Shown: positions 26,218 to 34,855 of the stretch, piece by piece
Layout: the number at the start of each line of letters is the position of its first letter
Position numbering within the stretch: position 1 is the stretch's first letter
Source of the DNA: Pseudomonas frederiksbergensis
GTDB lineage: Bacteria > Pseudomonadota > Gammaproteobacteria > Pseudomonadales > Pseudomonadaceae
NCBI RefSeq assembly: GCF_003732275.1
Contig: NZ_MOBM01000003.1
Span: 1 to 64,000, forward strand
Direction: 5' to 3'
Length of the DNA stretch: 64,000 bases
Translations under genes and position numbers: made by a program
The notes under the pieces: generated by a model
The model's database searches: none
The model's input: the letters and a program-made list of their open reading frames with translations, nothing else
What the model was told of the DNA's origin: nothing

Positions 26218-26953
26218 GTCCGCCGAACTGGGGCTCTACACCCAGCCTGCCTACACCCTGAGCCGGGAAGCCTCCGAGCACCCGCTGATTCTGGTGTGTG
26301 AACACGCCAGTCGTTTTATCCCGGCCGGGTTGAATGACCTGGGCTTGAGCCACGAAGCCGCCCGCGAACACATCGCTTGGGACATCGGCGCCCTGGCGCT
26401 GGCCGAGGGCTTGTCCGAAGCACTGGGCGCCACTCTGTTGGCGGCCAACTATTCACGGCTATTGATCGACCTCAATCGCCCGCGCCATGCGCCGGACAGC
26501 ATTGCGTTGCAAAGCGAGATTTATCAGGTGCCGGGCAATCGGGATCTGGACGAGGCCACCCGCGACTATCGCCGCCACTGCCTGTTCGAGCCATTTCATA
26601 CACGCCTGAAAACCTTGATCGACACCCGTGTGGCGCAAGGTCGGCCGGTTCGCGTGGTGGGGATTCACAGTTTCACGCCGATATATTACGGCCAGCCACG
26701 AGTGCTGGAAGTCGGCGTGTTGTACGGACAGGCCGGGGAATACGCGCAGCGAGTGATCGACGGGTTGAGTCGGCACCCTTTGAAAGTCGCGGGTAATCAG
26801 CCGTACAAAGTCGATCCGCGGGGTGACATGACCGTGCCGGTTCACGGCGATGCACGCGGGCTTGAGTCGGTGTTGATCGAGGTACGCAACGATCTGCTGC
26901 GCACGTCCGAAAACATCGGTCGCTGGACCGACTATCTGGCGCCACTGCTGTAG
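26201..26953 (+). CDS. N-formylglutamate amidohydrolase-like enzyme
   Basis: A 250-residue FGase-family (PF05013) protein with VCEHASRFIP, LLIDLNRPRHAPDSI, VVGIHSFTP, and a C-terminal GDMTVPVHGDARGLESVLIEV then RNDLL. The family includes HutG, which frees glutamate from N-formylglutamate, and relatives acting on other N-acyl or amide groups of acidic amino acids. No hut genes are nearby, so a different amide, possibly the gamma-glutamyl product of the previous enzyme, is likelier. ATG 26201 overlaps the ligase gene by 17 bases; GTG 26192 is in frame too. Confidence 0.83.
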   Translation: MRACIESAELGLYTQPAYTLSREASEHPLILVCEHASRFIPAGLNDLGLSHEAAREHIAWDIGALALAEGLSEALGATLLAANYSRLLIDLNRPRHAPDSIALQSEIYQVPGNRDLDEATRDYRRHCLFEPFHTRLKTLIDTRVAQGRPVRVVGIHSFTPIYYGQPRVLEVGVLYGQAGEYAQRVIDGLSRHPLKVAGNQPYKVDPRGDMTVPVHGDARGLESVLIEVRNDLLRTSENIGRWTDYLAPLL

Positions 26954-27010
26954 AGCAACAGCTTCAAACTCGCAGCGTGCAGCTGCTTTCATATCAAGGA
27001 GAAGGGCTTC

Positions 27011-28360
27011 ATGGAAATTGAAGAATTCGGCTACAAGCAAGAGTTGAAACGCAGCCTGTCACTGACGGACCTGGTGGTGTACGGGATGATCTTCATGATC
27101 CCCATCGCCCCATTCGGCGTTTATGGTTACGTCAACGCCGAAGCCCCGGGGATGGTGCCGCTGGCCTACATCATCGGCATGGTGGCGATGCTGTTCACCG
27201 CCCTCAGTTACGGCAGCATGGCCCGGGCCTTTCCGATTGCGGGCTCCGTATATTCCTACGCACAACGCGGCCTCAACCCGCATGTCGGGTTTATCGCCGG
27301 TTGGCTGATGCTGCTCGATTATTTGCTGATTCCGCCACTGCTCTACGTCTATGCGGCGATGGCGCTGAATCATTTGTACCCGGACATCCCGAAAGTCGGC
27401 TTCATCCTGGCCTTTCTGGTCAGCGCCACCTTCGTCAACCTGCGGGGCATTACCTTCACCGCACGGATGAACATTATCTTTCTACTGGCGCAACTGGTGG
27501 TGCTGGGGATCTTCCTGTTCTATGCCTGGAACGCGCTGCACAACGGCGGCGGTAACGGCGAGCTGACTCTGGCGCCACTGTATAACCCCGAGACGTTCAA
27601 CTTCGCCCTGCTGATGCAAGCGGTGTCGATTGCCGTGCTGTCGTTCCTCGGTTTCGATGCGATTTCCACCCTCGCCGAAGAAATCAAGGGCGACCCGGGT
27701 CGCAGCGTCGGCAAGGCAGCGCTGATCACGTTGCTGGTGATGGGCGTGATCTTCGTCGTGCAGACCTGGATTGCCACGGATCTGGCCGCCGGCCTGGGCT
27801 TCAAGTCCGCCGACACTGCGTTCTATGAAATCGCCGAAATCGCCGCCGGCAGCTGGCTGGCAACCCTGACCGCCGTGGCCACCGCCCTGGCCTGGGGCGT
27901 GGCAGTTGCAATTACCTCGCAAGCGGCGGTTTCGCGCCTGCTGTTCGGTATGGCGCGGGACGGCAAACTGCCAAAAGTGCTGGCCAAGGTGCATCCAAAA
28001 CACAACACGCCGTATGTAAGCATTTATCTGGTGGCAGCGCTGTCGCTGGTGATCTGCTACCTGTTCATCAACTCGGTGGACACCCTCACCTCCCTGGTGA
28101 ACTTCGGCGCCCTGAGCGGCTTTATGTTGCTGCACCTGACCGTAATCAACTATTACTGGCGTCGGCAGAAGTCCGGCCAGGTGATTCGTCACCTGCTCTG
28201 CCCGGTAATCGGCTTCATCATCGTCGCGGCCATCATGTACAACATGGGCGTCGATGCACAGAAACTCGGCCTGATCTGGATTGCCCTGGGGCTGGTCTAT
28301 CTATTCTTCCTCAACAAACTGGGTGCCAGCACGGTCCTACCCGACCCAAGCAATGGCTGA
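27011..28360 (+). CDS. APC-family amino acid/amine permease
   Basis: A 449-residue inner-membrane transporter with 12 predicted helices. Helix 1 opens with LVVYGMIFMIPIAPFG and the cytoplasmic loop 2-3 has SYGSMARAFPIAGSVYSYAQR, as in the APC superfamily (PuuP/YhdG-like). FLGFDAISTLAEEIKGDPGRSVGKA follows helix 6 (quoted in part: FDAISTLAEE). AAGGAGAAGG precedes the ATG. It likely takes up the substrate of the flanking enzymes; putrescine-like or arginine-like compounds are plausible but not shown. Confidence 0.88.
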   Translation: MEIEEFGYKQELKRSLSLTDLVVYGMIFMIPIAPFGVYGYVNAEAPGMVPLAYIIGMVAMLFTALSYGSMARAFPIAGSVYSYAQRGLNPHVGFIAGWLMLLDYLLIPPLLYVYAAMALNHLYPDIPKVGFILAFLVSATFVNLRGITFTARMNIIFLLAQLVVLGIFLFYAWNALHNGGGNGELTLAPLYNPETFNFALLMQAVSIAVLSFLGFDAISTLAEEIKGDPGRSVGKAALITLLVMGVIFVVQTWIATDLAAGLGFKSADTAFYEIAEIAAGSWLATLTAVATALAWGVAVAITSQAAVSRLLFGMARDGKLPKVLAKVHPKHNTPYVSIYLVAALSLVICYLFINSVDTLTSLVNFGALSGFMLLHLTVINYYWRRQKSGQVIRHLLCPVIGFIIVAAIMYNMGVDAQKLGLIWIALGLVYLFFLNKLGASTVLPDPSNG

Positions 28361-28435
28361 CAAGAAAAAGAGCAGCGTCTGACATGAATTCAGGCGACAG
28401 CCGATTTAACGCGTGGAAACCGACAGTGATAGTCA

Positions 28436-28458
28436 GGTTCGGTGCAAACCACCGAACC
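28436..28458 (+). promoter_or_regulatory. Strong hairpin before the first succinyltransferase gene
   Basis: GGTTCGGTG, a CAAAC loop and CACCGAACC form a perfect 9-bp stem ending 9 bases before the AGGAG ribosome site. There is no T-run, so it is not a classical terminator. It could be an mRNA stabiliser or processing point that sets expression of the transferase genes apart from the permease. Confidence 0.5.
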
Positions 28459-28479
28459 CTTTGATACAGGAGTATGTCC

Positions 28480-29496
28480 ATGCTGGTCTTACGCCCAGTG
28501 GAGTTAACCGACCTGCCCCAGTTGCAGCAACTGGCGCGCGACAGTCTGGTGGGGGTCACGTCCTTGCCGGACGACACCGAACGCCTGCGCGAGAAGATTC
28601 TCGACTCTTGCGCTTCGTTCGAGAAAGACGTCCAGGGGCCTGGCCCGGAGAATTATTTCTTCGTGCTGGAAAATCTCACGACTCGCCGTCTGGCCGGCTG
28701 CTCGGAAATCCTCGCCACCGCAGGGTTCAGCGAACCGTTCTACAGTTTGCGCAACCGTCATTTCACCAGCGCCTCACGGGAGCTGAACATCGAGCATGGG
28801 GTGCCGGCGCTGTCGGTGTGCCACGACCTCAGTGGTCATACTTTGCTGCGCGGTTTCCATATCGACACAGCGCTGGAACGCACGCGGTTTTCCGAATTGC
28901 TGTCCCGGGCGCGGCTGCTGTTCATCGCCGCACACACGGCGCGCTTTGCCGAAGCGGTGATCACCGAAATCGTTGGCTACAGCGACGAAAAGGGTCAGTC
29001 ACCGTTCTGGGATGCGCTGGGCAAGCATTTCTTCGACCTGCCGTACGTCGAGGCCGAGCGGCTTTGCGGTCTGCAGAGCCGGACATTTCTCGCCGAACTG
29101 ATGCCACAGTACCCGATCTACGTGCCGATGCTGCCCCCGGCGGCACAGGCATGTATCGGTCGGATTCATCCCGACGGTCAGGAGGCCTTCGACATTCTTG
29201 AACGCGAAGGCTTCGAGACCAACAGCTACATCGACCTGTTCGACGGTGGCCCGACGTTGTACGCACGCACCTCGAACATTCGCTCCATCGCCCAAAGCCA
29301 GACCGGCACGGTGCACCCTGGCTCAGCCATCGATGCGCGCGGCAGCTACTTGGTGAGCAACGATTCGTTGAAGGATTACCGCGCCATCGTCGCCGAGTTG
29401 GACTATCGCGCCGGGCAACCCGTGGCCTTGAGCGCCGAGATGTGCGCGGCCCTGAATGTGACCGACGCCAGTGCGATCCGGTTGATCGCCCTGTGA
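28480..29496 (+). CDS. Arginine N-succinyltransferase-like protein (first copy)
   Basis: A 338-residue member of the AstA/AruF/AruG family: opening LVLRPVELTDLPQLQQLA, central LLFIAAHTARFAEAVITEIVGYSDEKGQSPFW (quoted in part: GYSDEKGQSPFWDALGKHFF) and LAELMPQYPIYV. The family moves succinyl from succinyl-CoA to the alpha-amino group of arginine or ornithine. ATG 28480 fits AGGAG spacing better than ATG 28474. The rest of the AST pathway (astB, C, D, E) is not here, so this copy is separated from arginine breakdown and may act on an arginine analogue. It is more diverged from AstA than the second copy. Confidence 0.85.
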   Translation: MLVLRPVELTDLPQLQQLARDSLVGVTSLPDDTERLREKILDSCASFEKDVQGPGPENYFFVLENLTTRRLAGCSEILATAGFSEPFYSLRNRHFTSASRELNIEHGVPALSVCHDLSGHTLLRGFHIDTALERTRFSELLSRARLLFIAAHTARFAEAVITEIVGYSDEKGQSPFWDALGKHFFDLPYVEAERLCGLQSRTFLAELMPQYPIYVPMLPPAAQACIGRIHPDGQEAFDILEREGFETNSYIDLFDGGPTLYARTSNIRSIAQSQTGTVHPGSAIDARGSYLVSNDSLKDYRAIVAELDYRAGQPVALSAEMCAALNVTDASAIRLIAL

Positions 29497-29557
29497 GCCG
29501 CCACCGGCCCTGTGCCCAACGACAGCGCCCGAACAAGCGCGAAGAAGGAGCTGCATC

Positions 29558-30592
29558 ATGATTGTCCGCCCGGTTCAAGTCACCGACCTGCCCGCCTTGC
29601 TGGATCTGGTGCAACGGGCCGCCCCCGGGGTCACCACCCTGCCGGCCAGTGAGGAACGCCTGGCCCACCGAGTGCGCTGGTCTCAGCGCACCTTTGCCGA
29701 ACAGGTCGAGCGTGCGGACGCCGATTACCTGTTCGTGCTTGAAGACGACGATCAACAAGTGGTCGGCGTCAGTGCCCTGGCGGGAGCCGTCGGCCTGCGG
29801 GAGCCCTGGTACAACTACCGGGTCGGACTCACGGTCAGCTCGTCGCCGGACCTGGGTATTCAGCGCCAGATCCCCACATTGTTCCTGAACAACGAAATGA
29901 CCGGCCAATCGGAAATCTGTTCGCTGTTTCTGCGACACGATCAACGTCACGGCAATAATGGTCGATTGCTATCGCTGGGACGCCTGCTGTTCGTTGCCGA
30001 GTTCCCCCATCTGTTCGGCGACAAGCTCATTGCCGAACTGCGCGGCAGTGCCGACGAACAAGGCTGCTCACCGTTCTGGGACAGCCTGGGCCGGCATTTT
30101 TTCAAGATGGATTTCAGCCATGCCGATCACTTGTCGGGGCTGGGCAGCAAAGCCTTTATCGCCGAACTGATGCCACGCCAGCCGCTCTACACCTGCCTGC
30201 TCACCGAACAGGCGCAAGCGGTAATCGGCAAGCCGCACCCGAACACGGAGCCGGCGCTGAAGATCCTCACCACCGAGGGGTTTGCCCATAAGGGTTACAT
30301 CGACATCTTCGACGCCGGCCCGGTGATCGAAGCCCCCATATCGAGAATCCGCACGGTGCGTGACAGCCAACGCTTGGAGCTGGCCATCGGCACGCCCGAC
30401 GACCAGGCGCCGGTATGGCTGATCCACAACCGCCGCCTGGAAAACTGCCGCATCACCACTGCCCAGGCGCGGCTGGTCGGCAATAGCCTGATCGTCGACC
30501 GGCTCACCGCCAAACGCCTGCAATTGCAACCAGGCAACTCGGTCCGCGCCGTGCCGCTGCGCAACCAACAGCAGCAGGCGGTGGCGGCGTGA
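29558..30592 (+). CDS. Arginine N-succinyltransferase-like protein (second copy)
   Basis: A 344-residue paralogue of the preceding gene. It keeps IVRPVQVTDLPALLDLVQ, NYRVGLTVSSS and PTLFLNNEMTGQSEICSLFL (quoted in part), GSADEQGCSPFWDSLGRHFF and FIAELMPRQPLYT. The pair recalls aruF/aruG, whose products form a heteromer in Pseudomonas. AAGGAG lies eight bases before the ATG. The 61-base gap between the copies shows no other feature. The C-terminus ends in a Gln/Ala-rich tail. Confidence 0.88.
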   Translation: MIVRPVQVTDLPALLDLVQRAAPGVTTLPASEERLAHRVRWSQRTFAEQVERADADYLFVLEDDDQQVVGVSALAGAVGLREPWYNYRVGLTVSSSPDLGIQRQIPTLFLNNEMTGQSEICSLFLRHDQRHGNNGRLLSLGRLLFVAEFPHLFGDKLIAELRGSADEQGCSPFWDSLGRHFFKMDFSHADHLSGLGSKAFIAELMPRQPLYTCLLTEQAQAVIGKPHPNTEPALKILTTEGFAHKGYIDIFDAGPVIEAPISRIRTVRDSQRLELAIGTPDDQAPVWLIHNRRLENCRITTAQARLVGNSLIVDRLTAKRLQLQPGNSVRAVPLRNQQQQAVAA

Positions 30593-30599
30593 TCGGAAA

Positions 30600-30698
30600 A
30601 GATCGCAGTCTTCGGCAGCGCCTACATCATTCTTTACCCGCCCGCATCGATCGTTGAACATCCTGCAGGAGCTGCCGCAGACTGCGATCTGTTGATCT
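30600..30698. repeat. Degenerate family 2 repeat pair
   Basis: GATCGCAGTCTTCGGCAGCG on the left and GCAGGAGCTGCCGCAGACTG on the right are diverged arms of the family 2 element. CATTCTT-x-ACCCGCCC follows the left arm and recurs at about 30729, after the right arm, so the spacer has itself been partly copied. It marks the end of the catabolic block before the lyase gene. Confidence 0.65.
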
Positions 30699-30819
30699 TG
30701 CATTCCTTGGCCGGCAAATTCGTCATCATTCTTCACCCGCCCACGTGATAGCCTTTTGTTCCTTCGGCGTTGACACTTTTGCTCAAGCCCTTCCATTCCT
30801 TTGTATTGGTGGAACTCAT

Positions 30820-31689
30820 ATGTCCAGGCTCTCACATCAAGATTTGCGCCGTAATTTCCGCCAACTGTTCGCTTCCCACACCTGCTATCACACCGCGTCG
30901 GTCTTCGATCCCATGTCGGCACGCATTGCCGCTGACCTGGGTTTTGAAGTGGGGATCCTCGGTGGTTCGGTCGCGTCGTTGCAGGTGTTGGGCGCCCCCG
31001 ACTTTGCCTTGATCACCCTGAGCGAATTCGCCGAGCAGGCTACCCGCATCGGCCGCGTGGCCCAATTGCCGGTGATTGCCGACGCCGACCACGGCTACGG
31101 CAACGCGCTCAACGTCATGCGCACCATCGTCGAGCTCGAACGCGCCGGCGTGGCCGCCCTGACCATCGAAGACACCCTGTTGCCGGCACAATTCGGCCGC
31201 AAGTCCACTGACCTGATCGGGGTCGCGGAAGGCGTCGGCAAGATCCGCGCAGCGCTCGAAGCCCGGGTCGACTCGGAAATGGCGATCATCGCCCGCACCA
31301 ACGCGGGGATCCTGCCGGTTCAGGAAATCATCAGCCGCACCCAGCATTACCAGCAGGCCGGGGCCGACGGGATTTGCATGGTGGGCGTGCGGGACTTCGA
31401 CCACCTCGAACAAATCGCCGAGCACCTGAGTGTGCCGCTGATGCTGGTCACCTACGGCAACCCGCTGCTGCGCGACGACAAACGCCTCGCCGAACTGGGC
31501 GTGCGCGTCACCATCGACGGCCATGGCGCCTACTTCGCCGCGATCAAGGCCACTTACGACAGTCTGCGGGAACAGCGGCAGTTCTTCACTCAGGCGTCGG
31601 ACTTGAGCGCCACTGAACTGACTCACACCTATACGCAGCCTGAGGATTACATTCGTTGGGCGGAGGAATACATGAGCGTCAAGGAGTGA
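30820..31689 (+). CDS. Oxaloacetate decarboxylase (PEP mutase/isocitrate lyase superfamily)
   Basis: A 289-residue TIM-barrel lyase. The family motifs are present: [22 protein letters not shown], the metal site [22 protein letters not shown] and ARTNAGI. It matches the P. aeruginosa PA4872 pattern, an enzyme shown to decarboxylate oxaloacetate to pyruvate; in that group an active-site His replaces the Cys of PEP mutase. ATG 30820 follows GGTGGA. It is preceded by its own 220-base gap, so it need not belong to the catabolic operon upstream. Confidence 0.85.
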   Translation: MSRLSHQDLRRNFRQLFASHTCYHTASVFDPMSARIAADLGFEVGILGGSVASLQVLGAPDFALITLSEFAEQATRIGRVAQLPVIADADHGYGNALNVMRTIVELERAGVAALTIEDTLLPAQFGRKSTDLIGVAEGVGKIRAALEARVDSEMAIIARTNAGILPVQEIISRTQHYQQAGADGICMVGVRDFDHLEQIAEHLSVPLMLVTYGNPLLRDDKRLAELGVRVTIDGHGAYFAAIKATYDSLREQRQFFTQASDLSATELTHTYTQPEDYIRWAEEYMSVKE

Positions 31690-31726
31690 GGGTTCGGCTG
31701 AAATGATGGTGTGAACCGACATGACG

Positions 31727-31822
31727 CCATCGCGAGCAGGCTCGCTCCCACACTGGACTTTCTGTGAACACATTATTTGTGTACGCCAGCAATCAAATGT
31801 GGGAGCGGGCTTGCTCGCGAAG
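31727..31822. repeat. Inverted family 1 REP pair, tail-to-tail order
   Basis: Arms CATCGCGAGCAGGCTCGCTC and GTGGGAGCGGGCTTGCTCGC with a spacer holding TGTGAACACATTATTTGTGT. The order matches the element at 14162-14256. It is directly followed by a family 3 element; both fill the 353-base gap between convergent genes. Confidence 0.8.
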
Positions 31823-31888
31823 AGGCCAGATGAGACACCGCTAAATCACGACCTTGAACCTCCCTACTCCGAACCACCGCCGCCCCCC

Positions 31889-32010
31889 GTGGCGAGGGGG
31901 CTCGCCCCCGTTCGGCTGCGCAGCAGTCGTAAATCCAGTCGACTCGGTGGTCTGAAAGAATGCAGGGGGCCGCTACGCGTCCCAACGGGGGCAAGCCCCC
32001 TCGTCACAGA
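31889..32010. repeat. Palindromic repeat, family 3
   Basis: GTGGCGAGGGGGCTCGCCCC and CGGCTGCGCAGCAGTCG on the left, GGGGGCCGCTACGCGTCCCA with the complementary end on the right. It precedes the stop of the peptidase gene by about 33 bases. Confidence 0.8.
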
Positions 32011-32042
32011 GAGCTGCGCCCGAAGTCTGGAGGCTGTATGGC

Positions 32043-33284
32043 CTATTTCTTGGTCAATTCCATAATCATCCGCGACAACAGATAAATCCTCGGCGCCACG
32101 CTCTCGACCTCGGCGTATTCCTCGGGCGTATGGATATTCCCGCCGACAATCCCGAACCCGTCCAGCGTCGGTGTACCCACCCCGGCCGAGAGACTGGCAT
32201 CCGCCGCCCCGCCGCTGCCTTCTTCCGTCAGCTTGCGGCCGATCTCGCCGTAAATCCCTTGGGCCATGGCCATCAAGCGATCCGACTCCGCCGTTTGCGG
32301 CATCGGCGGCAAGCCGCGTTTAAGGGTGGTGGTGACTTCAGTCTCGGGAATCAGTTTGTCCTTGGAAACCCGTGCCAGGTCCTTTTCGATCCGGTCGAAC
32401 TCTTCCGGCACCGCTGCCCGCACGTCAGCCTTGGCCGTGGCCTGATCCGGAATCACGTTGGTGCGGTCGCCAGCGTTCAGCACGGTGAAGTTGATGGTGG
32501 TTTTCTTCTGCGCGTCCCCCAGTTTGCCGAGTTGCAGAATCTGGTGCGCGGCTTCCATGGCCGCATTACGCCCCAGTTCCGGCGCGACGCCGGCGTGAGA
32601 CGCCTTGCCTTTGACCTCGACCAAGGCGGTGGCGCTGCCTTTGCGCCACACCACCAAACCATCGGCCGGGCGACCCGGTTCGAGGTTGAGGGTCACGTCG
32701 TGGGCCTTGGCGGTTTTCTTGATCAGGTCGGTGGCGACGTCCGAGCCGGTTTCTTCGCTGGCGTCGAGCAGGAAGGTGATTTGCGCGTAATCCTTGAAAT
32801 CGAGGTTTTTCAGGACTTTCAGCGCATAGATCCCGGCGACGATGCCGCCCTTGTCGTCCATCACACCCGGCCCGTAAGCGCGGCCTTCCTTGATCTGGAA
32901 CGGGCGCGCGGCGGCCGAGCCTTCCTTGAACACGGTGTCCATGTGCGCCATCAGCAGGATTTTCGCCTTGCCGGTGCCCTTGAGCGTGGCCAGCACATGG
33001 TTGCTCTTGTCCGGAGTGTTGGGCACGAGTTCGATGGTGGCACCGAGTTTCTTCAACTCTTCGATGGCGATGTCACTCACCTGGGTCAGGCCCGGCTCAT
33101 AACCGGAGCCGGAGTCGATGTTCACCAAGCGTTCCAGCAGTTTCAGGGCTTCACCCTTGTACTGTTCGGCATCGGCGAGGACTTGTTTATGGGGTTCGGC
33201 GAAGGTTATGGGGGAGAAAGCACCGAGGGCGAGGGTCAGGCCAAGACTGGTGGCCAGGAGGGAGCGAGAGCGTTTGAACGTCAT
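32043..33284 (-). CDS. Secreted M20 metallopeptidase, carboxypeptidase G2-like
   Basis: A 413-residue periplasmic protein with a signal peptide (cleavage near ITFA-EP). Zinc ligand motifs are in order: LMAHMDTVF, GVMDDKGG, DASEETGSD, NLEPGRPA and the late NIHTPEEYAEV. This is the pattern of glutamate carboxypeptidase (CPG2), which removes C-terminal glutamate from folates and peptides. The length equals CPG2. It stands alone on its strand. Its release of glutamate could feed nearby catabolic genes, but nothing links them. Confidence 0.87.
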   Translation of the reverse strand: MTFKRSRSLLATSLGLTLALGAFSPITFAEPHKQVLADAEQYKGEALKLLERLVNIDSGSGYEPGLTQVSDIAIEELKKLGATIELVPNTPDKSNHVLATLKGTGKAKILLMAHMDTVFKEGSAAARPFQIKEGRAYGPGVMDDKGGIVAGIYALKVLKNLDFKDYAQITFLLDASEETGSDVATDLIKKTAKAHDVTLNLEPGRPADGLVVWRKGSATALVEVKGKASHAGVAPELGRNAAMEAAHQILQLGKLGDAQKKTTINFTVLNAGDRTNVIPDQATAKADVRAAVPEEFDRIEKDLARVSKDKLIPETEVTTTLKRGLPPMPQTAESDRLMAMAQGIYGEIGRKLTEEGSGGAADASLSAGVGTPTLDGFGIVGGNIHTPEEYAEVESVAPRIYLLSRMIMELTKK

Positions 33285-33392
33285 GAATCGATCCTTGTTT
33301 CGTGTCGGGAGTCAAAAATACCCTACCTGACTACAACGCAAGGCTCTACACCGGATGCGACACATACAAACCTGAATGACCATACATCCCCT

Positions 33393-33551
33393 GTGGGAGC
33401 GGCTTTTGTGGCGAGGGGGCTTGCCCCCGTTCGACTGCGAAGCAGTCGTAAAACCAGTCACCGCTGTCTAATTCAAGATTGCGGTGACTGGTTTTAGGGG
33501 CGCTTCGCTCCCCAACGGGGGCAAGCCCCCTCGCCACATAAGCCCGCTCCC
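33393..33551. repeat. Nested repeat: family 3 inside a family 1 pair
   Basis: An outer GTGGGAGCGG ... GCCCGCTCCCAC pair (family 1 ends) encloses a complete family 3 element (GTGGCGAGGGGGCTTGCCCC to its complement), whose spacer carries AACCAGTCACCGC and its inverted copy GCGGTGACTGGTT. This makes three concentric stems, and the element fills most of the gap between the peptidase and the cyclase. Confidence 0.75.
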
Positions 33552-33573
33552 ACAAGGGATTTGTGGTGATCGG

Positions 33574-34647
33574 TCAGACCGAATTGAACAACGCTTTATG
33601 CGGTTTACCATCGCTGTGGCAGATGACGCGGTTGCGGCCGGTGGTCTTGGCTTCGTAGAGCGCCCGGTCGGCGTCGTTGAGCCACAGGGTCGCGTCGTCG
33701 TGGGCCGGGTTGAAGGCTGCCAGGCCTATGCTCAAACTGACTTTCAGCGCCGGGTTCTGCTCGTAACCCAACGTGGCGAAACGATCACGCAGCGCATCCA
33801 TCGCCACGGCGGCGCGGTCCAGCGGCAGGTCCGGCAACAGCACGCAGAATTCGTCGCCGCCATAGCGCCCGGCGACATCCGCTGCCCGCAGGTTCTGCTT
33901 GAGCATTTTGCTCAGCTGACGCAGGACAATGTCTCCGGCGACATGGCCGTAGGTGTCGTTGATGATTTTGAAATGGTCGATGTCGATCAGCGCAATCGCC
34001 CCGCCCTGCTGCTGGCGTTGGCAACGCTGAAACTCGATTTCCAGCTGATCTTTCCAGGCGCCGTGATTCAGCAGGCCCGTCAGGCTGTCGGTGCGACTCA
34101 GGGCCAATAACTCGCGCTTGTGTTGGCCGAGGGTGTAGGCCTGACGGAAGCAGATCCAGCCCAGGGACATCGGATAAATCGACAGCAAAGGCAAGCAGGC
34201 GTACAGCTGAAACGGACTGGTTTGCGGGACAAAGGCCGGCAGGAACACCAGCAGCCCGACACCGATCCCGAGCATCTGCGCGATGGCGCCCATCAACAGA
34301 AAACGCAAACCGCCGATGGCCACGTTGTGCATCGCCATCATCGACAGCGTTGCCGCGCTGGGCAGCGGATTGAACTGCATGGCGGCCACCCAGAAACCGC
34401 CGAGAAACGCGTCTACCAGGATATTGCGGTGCTCGGCGTGGTAAGGAATTTTCGCCCGGCGCGCCCATTGATAGGCCACATGCGGCCAGAGCAGCCCGTT
34501 GAGCAGCATCACCACCCACACCCAAGGCGCCGGGTCGAGTGGATACATCCCTGCGCCGACGCACAATAATCCAAGGGCCAGCCCCAGGATTCGCGACCCA
34601 TAAAGCCTCCTGGCCAGTGAAAGTCCCTTTCCTCCCTTTTTTTCCAT
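33574..34647 (-). CDS. Diguanylate cyclase (MASE2-GGDEF)
   Basis: A 357-residue membrane protein. The first 180 residues hold about six helices in MASE2 style, then SRTDSLTGLLNHGAWKDQ begins a GGDEF domain with DIDHFKIINDTYGH and an intact RYGGDEF. The inhibitory RxxD (RAAD) lies five residues before GGDEF, so product feedback is expected. It makes cyclic di-GMP and resembles AdrA/DgcC. ATG 34647 has GAGG ahead. c-di-GMP production may matter for the exopolysaccharide operon 19 kb away, but no direct link is visible. Confidence 0.9.
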   Translation of the reverse strand: MEKKGGKGLSLARRLYGSRILGLALGLLCVGAGMYPLDPAPWVWVVMLLNGLLWPHVAYQWARRAKIPYHAEHRNILVDAFLGGFWVAAMQFNPLPSAATLSMMAMHNVAIGGLRFLLMGAIAQMLGIGVGLLVFLPAFVPQTSPFQLYACLPLLSIYPMSLGWICFRQAYTLGQHKRELLALSRTDSLTGLLNHGAWKDQLEIEFQRCQRQQQGGAIALIDIDHFKIINDTYGHVAGDIVLRQLSKMLKQNLRAADVAGRYGGDEFCVLLPDLPLDRAAVAMDALRDRFATLGYEQNPALKVSLSIGLAAFNPAHDDATLWLNDADRALYEAKTTGRNRVICHSDGKPHKALFNSV

Positions 34648-34855
34648 AGCGGCCTCTGTACCACTGAACGGAGCCTGACAACACACGGGATTGAAAGTGT
34701 GTTTGAAGTCTATCAGGGCGACGGCAAATAGCCATCACCGGTTGGCGGTCTGAATAGCGTGGCCTCGCCATGAGCTGAGTGCCCAATGTTTGGTCTATAC
34801 ATGAAGGGAGGGATCGATAAACAACCTGCCCTGATCACTGCAAAGGAATAGCCTG

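Noticed and set aside
28361..28479. Riboswitch before the first succinyltransferase
   Set aside because: Only one simple hairpin is present; no multi-helix conserved core was recognised.
30745..31689. Longer start for the oxaloacetate decarboxylase at 30745
   Set aside because: The ATG at 30820 gives the normal family length and has a GGTGGA site; the extension has no similarity to the family.
32130..33497. 455-codon open frame on the plus strand
   Set aside because: Antisense to the CPG2-like peptidase, which has complete zinc motifs and a signal peptide.
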